Assembly: GCA_016709225.1 (NCBI GenBank)
Contig: JADJEE010000001.1
Coordinates: 1,922,001-1,986,000 of the forward strand
Length of the DNA stretch: 64,000 nt
DNA from: Deltaproteobacteria bacterium
Lineage (GTDB): Bacteria; Myxococcota_A; Polyangia; Nannocystales; Nannocystaceae
Direction: 5' to 3'
Positions 8,613-18,200 of this stretch are shown here, piece after piece. The position numbers and the translations under genes were made by a program. A model generated the notes under the pieces. That model searched no databases. It was not told where the DNA came from and saw nothing but the letters and a program-made list of their open reading frames with translations. Numbering within the stretch: position 1 is the stretch's first letter; every line of letters starts with the position of its first letter.

Positions 8613-10964
8613 TCAGTAGCGGGCCTTGATCAGGTGCACGAGGGTCTCGCGCAGCGTCTCCCGCGTGTGCCGCTCGCGACGCGCACCCTGATCGTGGGCG
8701 CCGAGCAGCACCTCGAGGGCGTGGCGGGCGTTCTGCTCCTCGCCGGGCGACAGCGGTACGCGTTCGTTCTCCGGCACCAGCTGCTCGCCCTTGTCGGCGA
8801 GCAGCTCGAGGATCCGCTGCACGCTCTTGCGCACGGTGTCCTTCTGCTTCTTGTAGTAGTCCTCGCGCAGCAACGAGAAGTAGTCGGGAAAGATCTCGTG
8901 GTACGCGGGGTCTTCGTTGGGGTGGCTGAGCGCCCACGCGCCGATGCGCGACAGCACGTCGGCGCGGAAGTTGGCGCCGGCGTCGGGGGCCATGGTCTTC
9001 TCGAGCTGACGCATGAATTTTTCGTCGGGCTCGGTGAGCTCGCCGGTGACGGGATCGAACAGCCGCTCCTTCTTGAGCGCGTGCGAGACGTGCACCACGT
9101 ACTTGCGGAACAGCTCGAGGTAGCGAGCCTCGTCGACCAGACCGAGCGCCTCTCGCATCTCGCGGTCGGACAGGTCGAGCCAGCGCTCCCAGCAGGCACC
9201 GGTGATGCTGTGCTCGTCGCCGTCGAGCAGATGGAAGCCGGCGCCGTCGGGGTTGAGCGACATCCAGCGATGGTTGTTCGAGTCCTTGAGGAACGCGCGC
9301 AGCTCCTGGACCACCCGCGGCAACGTCACGCAGGTGCTGCCCGGATCGCTGGCCGCCGCCAGCAGCACGGCCTTGAGGTCGCGGACGCTGGCGCCGAAGC
9401 TGCCCTCGTAGTCGCCCAAGTAGTGGTCGCTGCCCTCCGCGCGCACCACCGCCGGCGGGAAGCGCTCTTGGTGCATGGGTGGCACCGCGGCCAGCAGCTC
9501 GCGCGCCTCCTCGGAGCTGAGGCCCCGCGGTACGCGGCCGTAGGCGTAGAGGTCGGCCTTCTCGATCGGCGTGAGCCGCTCGAGCACGCGCCGGATCTTG
9601 GGCGAGTAGTTGTCGGGCTTGGGCCGCCGCAGGCGCGTCATCACGCCCCACAGCGCGAGGATCTTGGTGACGTGGGGCGCGACGTGGACGCCGCGCAGGA
9701 TGTCGCCGACCTGCTCCTGATAGATCTTTCGCTCGACCCGGAAGTCGAGCAGGAAGGGCACGCGGATCTGCTCGAGCCGCGCGCGAAAGCTCTGGTACTC
9801 CCCCGAGCGCAGCGCCCGGAACTCGAGCAGGTCGAGGTCGTTGGCGCTGCCGCACAGCACCATGTCGAGCGCGAGCACGACGTGGTCGAGCGCGACGCGG
9901 CCGGTCTCGGTCGCGGTCAGCAGATACTTGTAGTGCTCGTACGGGCGCTTGAGCAGGTCGCTGAAATTGATCACGCCGCGGTTGGCGTCGACCAGGTCAC
10001 CCTGCACGGCGTACAGCGCCTGTCCGGCCACCGTCGGCGGCAGATGGGCGAATGCGGCGTCGCCCGTGACGGGATAGCTGCGTGCGTCGACGGTCTGCTT
10101 GGGCTCGACCGTCACCAACCCGAGCCGATACTGCCGGCTGACGAAGAAGCGCTCGATCTGGACGTGCTGCAGGACCTTGCGCAGGTCACCCTGGTGGGCG
10201 GTGAGCAGCGCGTCGTAGATCTTGCGATTTCGGTGCGACAGCTCGCCGTACAGAATCGCGTCGCTGATCACGAAGTCGGGGTGCGCGGCGCAGATGTCCT
10301 CGAGCAGGCGACGACGCGCAGCCAGCGGTATCAAATAGATCGGGTGGTCCTTGGTCTCGTCGACCAGTCGCGCCTCGAGCTCGTCGCCCGACAGCCGCGC
10401 GAAGGTCTCCTCGCCCAGCGCGTCGCGCAGGCCCGGCAGCTGGCCGAAGCCGATGCCGCCGCTCTGCTGGCGACGGTTGGGGAACACCCACGCGAAGCGG
10501 TACAACGCGCCGCGCTCGGTGCGACAGAAGACCTCGAGCGCGCGCTGCAGCGACTCGAGCATGGTGCTCTTGGCGCTGCCGTTGGGGCCGTGGAGGATGA
10601 CCGTCTTGTTGACGCGACCCACTCGCACGAAGCCGGAGATGACGTCGTAGAGCTCGTTCTGCGCCTCCTCCTGGCCGACCAGACGGTGCCAGCCATCGAA
10701 CTCGCAGTCGAACAGACGATGCCGCGAGATCTGCCCCGAGGGCGTCCGCACGTCGCGTCGACCGAAGTGCGCGAACGCGTCGAGCACGAACTGCGCGGCC
10801 GAGCGCGCATGGACCGTGGGGTCCTTGCAGAGCAGCTCGAACCACTCGTCGAAGCTCAGGATGCGGCGCGTGGCCGCGAACTCCTGGGCGACCGCGTCGG
10901 CCATGCTGCCGATGCGCGCCCGCGCCTCGCCGTCCATGTCGGGGACCGCCTCGGTGTTCGCCAC
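8613..10964 (-). CDS. prkA: PrkA-family serine protein kinase / AAA+ ATPase
   Basis: 783 residues, longer than the roughly 640 of E. coli YeaG or B. subtilis PrkA. Walker A GPNGSAKST (126-134), the PrkA-type FVFPNRR-like segment WVFPNRRQQSGGIG, and a long AAA module with the C-terminal PrkA kinase-like domain are visible. The family links nutrient or stress signals to sporulation and survival; some members also act as AAA+ proteases. GTG start at 10964, one base after the TAA of the lipoprotein upstream, so the pair is cotranscribed; an in-frame ATG at 10937 is an alternative. The usual yeaH/spoVR partners are not adjacent. Confidence 0.9.
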   Translation of the reverse strand: MANTEAVPDMDGEARARIGSMADAVAQEFAATRRILSFDEWFELLCKDPTVHARSAAQFVLDAFAHFGRRDVRTPSGQISRHRLFDCEFDGWHRLVGQEEAQNELYDVISGFVRVGRVNKTVILHGPNGSAKSTMLESLQRALEVFCRTERGALYRFAWVFPNRRQQSGGIGFGQLPGLRDALGEETFARLSGDELEARLVDETKDHPIYLIPLAARRRLLEDICAAHPDFVISDAILYGELSHRNRKIYDALLTAHQGDLRKVLQHVQIERFFVSRQYRLGLVTVEPKQTVDARSYPVTGDAAFAHLPPTVAGQALYAVQGDLVDANRGVINFSDLLKRPYEHYKYLLTATETGRVALDHVVLALDMVLCGSANDLDLLEFRALRSGEYQSFRARLEQIRVPFLLDFRVERKIYQEQVGDILRGVHVAPHVTKILALWGVMTRLRRPKPDNYSPKIRRVLERLTPIEKADLYAYGRVPRGLSSEEARELLAAVPPMHQERFPPAVVRAEGSDHYLGDYEGSFGASVRDLKAVLLAAASDPGSTCVTLPRVVQELRAFLKDSNNHRWMSLNPDGAGFHLLDGDEHSITGACWERWLDLSDREMREALGLVDEARYLELFRKYVVHVSHALKKERLFDPVTGELTEPDEKFMRQLEKTMAPDAGANFRADVLSRIGAWALSHPNEDPAYHEIFPDYFSLLREDYYKKQKDTVRKSVQRILELLADKGEQLVPENERVPLSPGEEQNARHALEVLLGAHDQGARRERHTRETLRETLVHLIKARY

Positions 10965-10965
10965 G

Positions 10966-11523
10966 TTACTTGACCGCCACCTTGAACTCGACGGTCTCGG
11001 TCACGGGCGAGCAGGCCTCGTCCTGGCACACGGCGAACTTGAACTCGCCGCTGATGGTCTGGTCGCCGGGCTTGGCGGCGGTGAACTTGACGTCGAACGA
11101 GCACGCGGTCTCGTCGAGCTTGGCGTCGCTCTTCTTGAGGCTCGCCGACGCCAGCGTCACGCCTGCGGGCGGCTCGAGCTTGAGCGAGGTCGGAAAGTCG
11201 AGGTTCATGTGCCAGGGCTGCTTCGGGACCACGCGCACGGTCACGCTGGCCTCTTGCCCGGCGGTGGCCTCGGGGGTGTCGTAGCTGAGGGCGTAGCGAT
11301 CGTCGCCACCGCCCTCGACGACCTTGACCTTCTCGCCGCCGGGCCCGGCCGCGGTCTTGGTCTCGGCGGTCGCGTGGCCGCCGTCGGTCTTCGCCGGCGA
11401 GGCGGTGCCGCCCTGCGGCGCGCTCGAGGCGGGCTTGCTGTCGCAGCCGACCGCGGCCGCGAGCACGGCGGCCAACACGGTGGCGACGGAGGTGGACGAT
11501 GCGGGCATTCGGGGGCTCGACAT
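10966..11523 (-). CDS. Lipoprotein with DsbD-N-like / immunoglobulin-type domain
   Basis: 185 residues from ATG 11523 (MSSPRMPASSTS). A hydrophobic stretch VLAAVLAAAVGC ends in a lipobox-like Cys, followed by a Ser/Thr/Gly linker. The C-terminal half (SYDTPEATAGQEASVTVRV ... CQDEACSPVTETVEFKVAV) resembles the N-terminal beta domain of thiol-disulfide interchange proteins, with a CQDEAC Cys pair. It may carry reducing equivalents or bind a partner in the periplasm; not certain. It lies immediately upstream of prkA in one transcription unit. I found no further enzyme motif. Confidence 0.72.
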   Translation of the reverse strand: MSSPRMPASSTSVATVLAAVLAAAVGCDSKPASSAPQGGTASPAKTDGGHATAETKTAAGPGGEKVKVVEGGGDDRYALSYDTPEATAGQEASVTVRVVPKQPWHMNLDFPTSLKLEPPAGVTLASASLKKSDAKLDETACSFDVKFTAAKPGDQTISGEFKFAVCQDEACSPVTETVEFKVAVK

Positions 11524-11532
11524 GGCGCACGC

Positions 11533-11538
11533 ATGGTA
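11533..11538 (-). promoter_or_regulatory. -10-like hexamer TACCAT for the lipoprotein-prkA unit
   Basis: TACCAT (minus strand) lies 9 bases before ATG 11523; it is preceded by GC as in several other starts here. Confidence 0.4.
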
Positions 11539-11558
11539 GCTGGTTTCCGCGCGGGCGG

Positions 11559-14459
11559 TCACCGTCGCTCGAACCGCAGGTCGAGGCCCGCCGTCGTGCG
11601 TCCGCGCAGGACGTCGCTGGTCTGCGAGACCGCCGCCAAGTCGTCCTCGCGATCGACCGGCGGCCACGCCGAGAGGACGATCGCACCCGTCGGTATGCCG
11701 TCGGCCCGAAAGCGGCCGCGACCGTCGCTGCGCAGCTCGGCGACCTCGACCCCGTCGGCGACCACCACCACCTTCGCGCCGCCGACCGGCTCGCCAGCCC
11801 AGTCGGTCACGACCCCGCTGACCGAGCCGCCCTCGCGCAGCTCGACCTGCACGTCGACGCGATCGCGGCCGTCGCGATCGATGCTCTGGGTGTCGCTGCC
11901 GTAGGCGTCGGCGCGCACGACCAGCGCGAGTCGTTCGTCGGCGAGCGCGTCGAAGCGCACGACACCGCGGCGATCGGTGCGACCGCGACGATCGCCCGCG
12001 ACGACCTCGGCGTCGACGATCGCAAAGCCGGTCTCGGCGTCGCGCACGTCGACCACCAGGGTGTAGCCAGGGGTCATCACGAACTCGAGCTCGCGATCGG
12101 CCCCGGGCTCCCGGGCGGTCGCCGCGGCGGTCACGGACGCGTGCGCGGGGTGTTCCAGCTCGAGCTCGACCTCACCGGGCGCGAGGTCGTCGAAGCCGAA
12201 CTGCCCCCGCTCGTCGCTCCACGCCAGCTGCGTGGCCGCCAGCGCGGAGCTCGAGCGCAGCGTGACCTGCACGTGCGCGAGCGGGCGATGGTTGTCGTCG
12301 ACGACGTGACCGCGCACGCGCGCCTGCGCCGGCTCGAGCGCAATCTCGAGGTCGACGTCGGCGCGCACCTCGAGCGTGCGAGAGACCGCGATCAAGCCCG
12401 GCGCGCGTACGACCAAGGTCACGCTGCCGCGGCGCAGCCCGGCGTCGAACTCCCCGCGCCAGTCACTGCTGTAGGTGCTGCCGTCGTCGAGCTCGATGGT
12501 CGCCCCCGCGAGCGCGCGGTGGTTGCCGTCGGTCACGCGACCCGTGAGGCGATGGCCGCTGCGCAGCCGCAGGCGCACGCCCTCGTGCACGCCGCCCTTG
12601 CCGAGCTCGACCGTCACGCGATCGCTGGCGGCGAAGCGGCCGTGGTGGGCCTGCAGGGTGTAGCTGCCGGGCGCGAGCGACTCGAGCCGGAAGCGCCCGG
12701 TGTCGTCGCTGCGGGCCCCGAGCTCGCCAGCACCGACGTCGGCGCCCCACGCGTCGGTGGGAATCTCGGGCACCGCGCCGGTCGTGACGCCGAGCGATCC
12801 GCCGGACTGCCGCTGGCGCTCGAACACCTCGCGGCGGGTGTCGTCCTCGCCGAACGAGAACGGGGCGTCGCTCTCGACCTCGACGAACGCATCGGCGACC
12901 ACGCGATCGTCTTCGTCGACGACCACGCCCGCGATCACGCCCGGCCGCGCGACCCGCAGCACGATCTCCTCGGCGTGGCCCTCGTCGATCGCGACCGCGA
13001 CCGGCTCCGACGGCAGCATGCCGTCGGCGTCGGCGCGCACGACCCACTGGCCGCTCGGCACCGGACCCATCGCGACGCGGCCGTCCTCGGCGGTGCGCTC
13101 GTGCAGCTGCAGCAGCCCCAGGTGGGCGCTGCCCAGCGTGACGCGGGCGCCGGGCACCGGCTCGCCGCGCTCATCGAGCACGCGCACGGGCACGCGCCAC
13201 GCGGTCGCGAGCGCGAGCGTGAGTGCAGCACCGGGGTCGACGCTCTCCAACATGATCGACGCGTACTCGGGCTCGCCGGGCGTGGCGGCCGGCGCGATCG
13301 CGGCGAGCGCATACACGCCGTCGGGGATCTGCGGCAGCACGAAGCTGCCGTCGGGCGCGGCCGCGACCTCGCGCACCGGCCACACGCCCGAGCCCTCGAT
13401 GCGCACGCGCACGCGTGCGAGCGCGTCGGCGGGACCGATGACGGTACCGCGCAGATCGTAGAGCGCGTCGAGCACGAGCTGCACGTCGGACTCGGGCGCG
13501 ATGGCCTCGAGCACCGTGGGCGCATAGCCGGGGGCCTCGCAGCGCAGCACGACCGGACCCGGCGGCAGCGTGTCGAAGTCGAAGCGACCCACGGCGTCGC
13601 TGCGCGCCCGCCACGGCTCGGGCTCGTCGAGGTCGGGGCTCGGCCGCGCCGTGATCTCGACGCCGGGCAGCGGCGCGCCGCGGGTGTCGACCACGGTGCC
13701 GCCGAGCCGCTCGCCGAAGCCGAGCGCGACCGTCGGCAGCCGCCCGATCGCGCCGGCCGGGAGCTCGACCTCGACCACCGCGCGCAGCCGATCGGGCACC
13801 TCGATCTCGACGGCGATGCGGCCGTACACCCCGGGTGCGAGCACCAGCTCGAAGGCACCGCCGGCGTCGCAGGTCACCGGCGTCGCGACCGGCTCGCCGT
13901 CGCGCCACGCGGCGATGCGGCAGCTGCCCGCGGTCGCCGGCACGGTCACCACCGGCTCGCGCGGCGGACCGGGATCGCCGTCGGTGGTGTCGACGCCGTC
14001 GGTGTCACGCGCATCGGTGTCACGCGCATCGCTGTCACGCGCATCGGTGTCGCGCGCGTCGGTGTCACGCGCGTCGGTGTCACGCGCGTCGGTGTCACGC
14101 GCGTCGGCGTCGTCGGCATCGGCCGCGGTCGTGACGGACCCGTCGGTGTCGAGCGCCCCATCGGTCGCCACCGTCGGCAGCCCCGCGAGCGGCTCGGCCT
14201 GCGAGCGCTGCTCGAGTCGCACGACACCACGCACGCGCGCGACCGCCTGGTCGGGCGACGCGGAACCGGACGTCACGCCACCGTCGACGTCCAACGCCGC
14301 GCGCCCGGCATCGTCGACGTCCTCGGACGCGGCGCCGCGCCACAGCCACAGCAGCGGCGAGGCCAGCACGCAGAGCAGGATCGCCAGCGCGATCCACCGC
14401 CCCGGCGGCGCCGGTCGTTGCGGCGGGTCGTGGCCGCCCGACTGTCCCGCCTCGCCCAT
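11559..14459 (-). CDS. Membrane-anchored multi-domain protein with carboxypeptidase-regulatory/Ig-like repeats
   Basis: 966 residues. A single N-terminal membrane segment (WIALAILLCVLASPLLWLWRG, about 22-42) anchors it, followed by an acidic DARDT repeat linker encoded by tandem 15-mers at 14002-14106. The rest is at least eight copies of a roughly 90-residue beta-sandwich unit with the phrases LAGATIELDDG, VTDGNHRALAG, GRFRLESLAPG and SYTLQAHH, typical of carboxypeptidase-regulatory-like (CarboxypepD_reg) domains. Such proteins are usually secreted or surface scaffolds. No catalytic domain is present. Positioned between RidA and the lipoprotein-prkA unit on the same strand; co-transcription is possible but not shown. 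Confidence 0.82.
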   Translation of the reverse strand: MGEAGQSGGHDPPQRPAPPGRWIALAILLCVLASPLLWLWRGAASEDVDDAGRAALDVDGGVTSGSASPDQAVARVRGVVRLEQRSQAEPLAGLPTVATDGALDTDGSVTTAADADDADARDTDARDTDARDTDARDTDARDSDARDTDARDTDGVDTTDGDPGPPREPVVTVPATAGSCRIAAWRDGEPVATPVTCDAGGAFELVLAPGVYGRIAVEIEVPDRLRAVVEVELPAGAIGRLPTVALGFGERLGGTVVDTRGAPLPGVEITARPSPDLDEPEPWRARSDAVGRFDFDTLPPGPVVLRCEAPGYAPTVLEAIAPESDVQLVLDALYDLRGTVIGPADALARVRVRIEGSGVWPVREVAAAPDGSFVLPQIPDGVYALAAIAPAATPGEPEYASIMLESVDPGAALTLALATAWRVPVRVLDERGEPVPGARVTLGSAHLGLLQLHERTAEDGRVAMGPVPSGQWVVRADADGMLPSEPVAVAIDEGHAEEIVLRVARPGVIAGVVVDEDDRVVADAFVEVESDAPFSFGEDDTRREVFERQRQSGGSLGVTTGAVPEIPTDAWGADVGAGELGARSDDTGRFRLESLAPGSYTLQAHHGRFAASDRVTVELGKGGVHEGVRLRLRSGHRLTGRVTDGNHRALAGATIELDDGSTYSSDWRGEFDAGLRRGSVTLVVRAPGLIAVSRTLEVRADVDLEIALEPAQARVRGHVVDDNHRPLAHVQVTLRSSSALAATQLAWSDERGQFGFDDLAPGEVELELEHPAHASVTAAATAREPGADRELEFVMTPGYTLVVDVRDAETGFAIVDAEVVAGDRRGRTDRRGVVRFDALADERLALVVRADAYGSDTQSIDRDGRDRVDVQVELREGGSVSGVVTDWAGEPVGGAKVVVVADGVEVAELRSDGRGRFRADGIPTGAIVLSAWPPVDREDDLAAVSQTSDVLRGRTTAGLDLRFERR
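14002..14106 (+). repeat. Tandem 15-base repeat encoding the DARDT linker
   Basis: Seven 15-base units of the form GTGTCACGCGCATCG with one- or two-base variants, inside the membrane-anchored repeat protein. On the coding (minus) strand they spell Asp-Ala-Arg-Asp-Thr. Unit number could vary between strains by slippage. Confidence 0.9.
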
Positions 14460-14484
14460 CCCAGCGCCCGCCCGCGGCCGCCCT

Positions 14485-14877
14485 TCAACCGACCGCGATC
14501 GCGTCGATCTCGACCAGCACGCCCTTGGGCAGCCCAGCGACCTGCACCGTCGCGCGGGCCGGCGGCGCCGCGCTGAAGCGGGCGCCGTACAGCTCGTTGA
14601 CGACCCCGAAGTCCTGCAGGTCGGCGAGGAAGATGCCGCAGCGCACGACGTTGCCGAAGTCCATGCCGGCCGCCACGAGGATCGCCTGCAGGTTGTCGAG
14701 CACGCGCTCGGTCTGCAGCTTCACGTCACCGCCCCCGACCACCTGCCCGGTCGCGGGGTCGAGCGCGATCTGGCCCGAGGTGTAGAGCGTGCGGCCGCCC
14801 TCGACCACCACACCCTGGCTGTAGGGTCCGATGGCCGCCGGGGCCTCGGACGTCGCAATGACCTTGCGGGAGCTCAT
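14485..14877 (-). CDS. ridA: RidA/YjgF family enamine/imine deaminase
   Basis: 130 residues, the usual RidA length. The signature GPYSQGVVV near residue 17, GQIALDP, and the C-terminal RATVQVAGLPKGVLVEIDAIAV are all present. RidA hydrolyses reactive 2-aminoacrylate and related enamines formed by PLP enzymes, protecting them. Start at ATG 14877 gives MSSRKVIATSEAPAAIG, matching the family N-terminus; the longer reading frame upstream has no support. A -10-like TAGGAT precedes it by 7 bases. Confidence 0.95.
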   Translation of the reverse strand: MSSRKVIATSEAPAAIGPYSQGVVVEGGRTLYTSGQIALDPATGQVVGGGDVKLQTERVLDNLQAILVAAGMDFGNVVRCGIFLADLQDFGVVNELYGARFSAAPPARATVQVAGLPKGVLVEIDAIAVG

Positions 14878-14884
14878 GCCCGCG

Positions 14885-14890
14885 ATCCTA
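14885..14890 (-). promoter_or_regulatory. -10-like hexamer TAGGAT before ridA
   Basis: TAGGAT on the minus strand, 7 bases before ATG 14877, with a possible -35 TTGGCG 19 bases further upstream. Confidence 0.45.
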
Positions 14891-14998
14891 GCGTGTGGCC
14901 CGGTCCGCGCGCCAACCCTCGCGCCCCCCTTGCAACCGCGCCCGACTGCGGCTAGAAAACGCGTCCGCCGGGCGCACGCGACCGGCGGAAACAACAGC

Positions 14999-15070
14999 GG
15001 GCGCGTAACTCAGCGGTAGAGTGCCACCTTCACACGGTGGAAGTCGTAGGTTCGAACCCTACCGCGCCCA
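14999..15070 (+). tRNA. tRNA-Val (anticodon CAC)
   Basis: A 72-base cloverleaf with no encoded CCA. The acceptor stem pairs GGGCGCG with CGCGCCC, the D arm follows, the anticodon stem CCACC/GGTGG encloses loop TTCACAC (anticodon CAC, valine), and the T arm contains GGTTCGAACC. The 3' part (15037 on) is copied at 20265-20310. Confidence 0.95.
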
Positions 15071-15082
15071 CGAACGAGAGCC
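15037..15082 (+). repeat. Left copy of tRNA 3'-end direct repeat
   Basis: Matches 20265-20310 at 45 of 46 bases (A15061 versus C20289) and includes the 3' half of tRNA-Val plus 12 bases downstream. Same orientation. See the island finding. Confidence 0.9.
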
Positions 15083-15099
15083 CTGGATTCGGGGCTTTC
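15079..15099 (+). terminator. Short hairpin after tRNA-Val, possible terminator
   Basis: AGCCC at 15079-15083 pairs with GGGCT at 15092-15096 and is followed by TTTC. The stem is only 5 bp, so a weak terminator at best. Confidence 0.35.
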
Positions 15100-15128
15100 G
15101 CGACCGCGGGTTCGAGCGGGGGCGCGCA

Positions 15129-15205
15129 ATCCGGCGCGGCACACCGACATCGTCCTGCTCGGGACGATCGGCAAGGTCTGCTTCGCGATCAACCTGCTCA
15201 GCCTC
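15129..15205 (+). repeat. Left relic of the small membrane protein gene
   Basis: Aligns with 20613-20689 without gaps and with four mismatches in 77 bases. The right copy is internal to the intact gene at 20399-20809; the left copy has no start or stop and is a degenerate duplicate. About 256 bases that separate the two matched blocks in the right copy are missing here. Confidence 0.85.
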
Positions 15206-15214
15206 CGTGACCGG

Positions 15215-18200
15215 TCATTGGCTCGCCGGCGCTGGCGCGCGAGATCGCGGTTGTCGTCGCGGTGGATCCTCGATGGTGGCCAGCCACCCGCGCAACGTTC
15301 GCAGGTAGCCGCGCGTCTCGTCGGTTCCAGCTGCGAGGAAGCTTGCCTCTGCCTGCGCGGCGAGTGCCCGTGCGCGTGCACGCTGATCGGGGAACTCCCA
15401 CAGCACCTGGGCCAACGCCATCGCGGTCACGCCCCGCTGTGCCGGAAGAAACTGCTCGGTCGTGCGCCAGGACCATACGTTCTCGAGAAGCGCCCGAGCG
15501 TCCACGAACCGCCGCTGGTGAGCGTAGATCTCGGCGAGATTCTGCTCGGGGACGAGGATCAAGAAGTGTTCGGGCGGCAGATGAGCGCGCAGCACCGGCA
15601 GCGCGCGAAGGTACTCCTCGGCCACGCCGGTTCCCATGTTCCCGCCGACGTACAGGATGTCGGCCAAACCGACGCGATGCGTCACGGTTGCGATGGCGTC
15701 GGGTCCATGGATCCGTTCGGACGCGTCGATGGCTTCACGCGCCAGCATTGCGGCGCGGTCCGTGTTCCCGCGGAACGACTCGATGCTCGCCTCGAGCATG
15801 ATCTCGTGGATGATGTCGGGGTGATCGGCGGCGAGTTCGAGTTCAGCCCGCGCCCTCGATTCGTGGGCCCATGACACCGCCGCATCGAACTGTTCGCGGT
15901 ACGCGAGGGTCCGCGCGATCCCGCCGCGTGCGTAGCAGCTCGGCGCGCCGTCCGAGATGTCCGCGATGGTGATCGCGGCCAGGAACCACGCCGTGGCCTC
16001 GTCGAGCCGGCCGAGCGAGAGATGTGAATTGGCCAGGCGCGTAGCGGCGCCCGCGACTTCGCTGTGGCGCGGTCCGAAGTCCCGTGTGGCGACCGCGAGA
16101 CCCCAACGCTTGAGCTCGAGCGCCTCGTCGCCGCGGTGCGTGTCGGTCAGCGCCGACGCGAGCGCGCTCTTGCTCGCCAGCTGGACGTGCTCGGGTGCTC
16201 CGATCGCCTCGAACACGGTCACCGCGCGGCGGAGCTCGTCTTCTGCGCGGACCAGGTCCTGGCTCGCCAACAGCAGGCGACCGAGCAACCCGCGCATCGA
16301 CGTCTCGGCGAGGGGGTTCGGATCGTTCGACGCCGATGCGATCTCGAGCGCACGACGCACCTGGACGATGGCTTCGGTCCGACGGCCGATGGCCGCAAGG
16401 AACATCGCTTGGTTGTGGGTCGCCGTGGCCTCCAGCCATCCACCCGGATCGTCACGCGCCGCGATCGATACCGAGAGCGCCGTCAGCCACTGTGCCTCGG
16501 CCTGACGCGCGTGCTCGCCCTCGATGGCCGCGACCCAGCTGTCGATCAAGCTGACGACCTCGGCGGTCATGCCCAGGGCGATCGCCTCGGGTAGCTCCCG
16601 ACGCACGAGCGGCTCGATCTCGACGCGTCGTTTGCTCTCGCGCCACAGCCGAGCGCGCACGGTCTCGAGCCGGATCGCCAATGGCGGGAATCCCAGGGAT
16701 CCGATTGTCGGGGTGATCGCGTCGATGGCTCGACCGGCCTCGGCGATGCGACGTTGGCCGAGCTGGAGCTCGATGCGCGTCAGCTCGGCGGAGGCGCTCT
16801 CGACCGCGTCGTGCAGCGCGGGCGGGGGTGCCTGCGGGGCTCGCTCGCGCAGCCGTTCGACGTCGCGACAGCTCTCGATGCCCGGGAGCTCAGCAAGCGT
16901 CTTCTCGAGGGTCTCGAGCGTCGTGCGATCGGCGGCCGCCAGCGACTCGATCACCACCGCGGTGCGTCGGCTCGCCCGTCGCAGGCACTCGAGCCGCAGC
17001 TCCATGGCCTCGGGGGCCTGCACGTGATCGATCAGCGTCGCTCGGCAGGCGTCGTCGTGGGCCTCGGCCCATCGCGCCGCGTGGTCGTCGAGGCGGCTTG
17101 CGGTCCAGGTCGCGTCGTCGTCGGCGGTCGGCGAGGCGGTGGCGAGGAAGCCTCGTCGCAGGGCCTCCTGTTGCGGAGGGCCCCAGACCTCGGCGACACG
17201 CTCGGCACCATCTTGGCAAAGAACCGGCGCGCGTCCGAGTAGCTGCGTCGTGATGATGCCGGCCGCCGCGATCAGCACGATCACGCCGAGGAGTGCGAGC
17301 ATCCAGGGGATCGATGATCGACGTCCGCGTTCGAGGGCATCGAGCAAGGCGTGCATGTCGGCATGGCGATCGCCGCTGGCGGGGGCGAGTCCGCGGCGCA
17401 GTGCCGACTCGATGCGGCGCGGAACTCGGCCGCTGGGCATGCTCGAGATCCCGCGCTCGATCGCTCGCTCGAGGTCGGGGATGCTCTCGCCGCCGAACGG
17501 GCGCTGGCCGAACGCGGCCTCGTACAGCACCACGCAGAAGCTGAACTGATCGGCGCGCGCGTCGGCCCGTTCGCCACGCAGCTGTTCCAGAGCCATGTAC
17601 GCGGGGGTGCCGACCAGCGCCCCTGCAGCAGTGTGATGCAGCGGCATCGGGAGCTCGACCGAGGGGGCGTGCTCGAGCACATGCTGGTCGCGCAGCTCGA
17701 CCCGGGCGAGCCCGAAATCGGTGACCCACACGCCGCGACCATCGTTCGCAACCAACACGTTGTCGGGCTTGAAGTCGCGGTGGACCACGCCCGCGTCGTG
17801 GGCCGCCGCCAGACCGCGTCCGGCCGCGATCACCACGTCGAGCCGTCGTGCCGGGGTCGGATCGCCAGTGGCCAGCCAGGCCGCGAGGGTGCGTCCGGCC
17901 ACCAGCTCCATCGCGATGAACACCTGGCCGGCGTCGACCCCGACGTCGTGGATCGTGATGACGTTGGGGTGGGATATCGAGGCGAGTGCCCGGGCCTCGC
18001 GGATCAGCCGCTGCTCGCGATCGGCTCGCTGTTGGGCGTCGATGTCGTCGAGCGCGCGCAGCACCTTGATCGCCACGCGCCGATCGAGATCGGGATCGTA
18101 GGCGGTGTACACCACGCCCATCGCCCCGCGCCCGAGGGTGCCGAGCACGAGGTAGCGGCCGATGTTGGTGCCGCGTTCGCGCCGGGGCTCCGGTGGATCG

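Noticed and set aside
8634..10973. A plus-strand frame of 779 codons opposite prkA
   Set aside because: Antisense shadow; the minus strand encodes the complete PrkA motifs.
14002..14106. CRISPR-like array
   Set aside because: The tandem units are 15 bases without spacers and lie inside a coding linker.
11499..14576. A 1025-codon plus-strand frame opposite the repeat-domain protein
   Set aside because: Arg/Ala/Asp/His-rich shadow with no domain; the opposite frame has clear membrane and beta-sandwich features.
15098..15123. A further T-arm-like element (GGTTCGAGC) after the tRNA
   Set aside because: The arms do not pair as a T stem and no acceptor partner exists.
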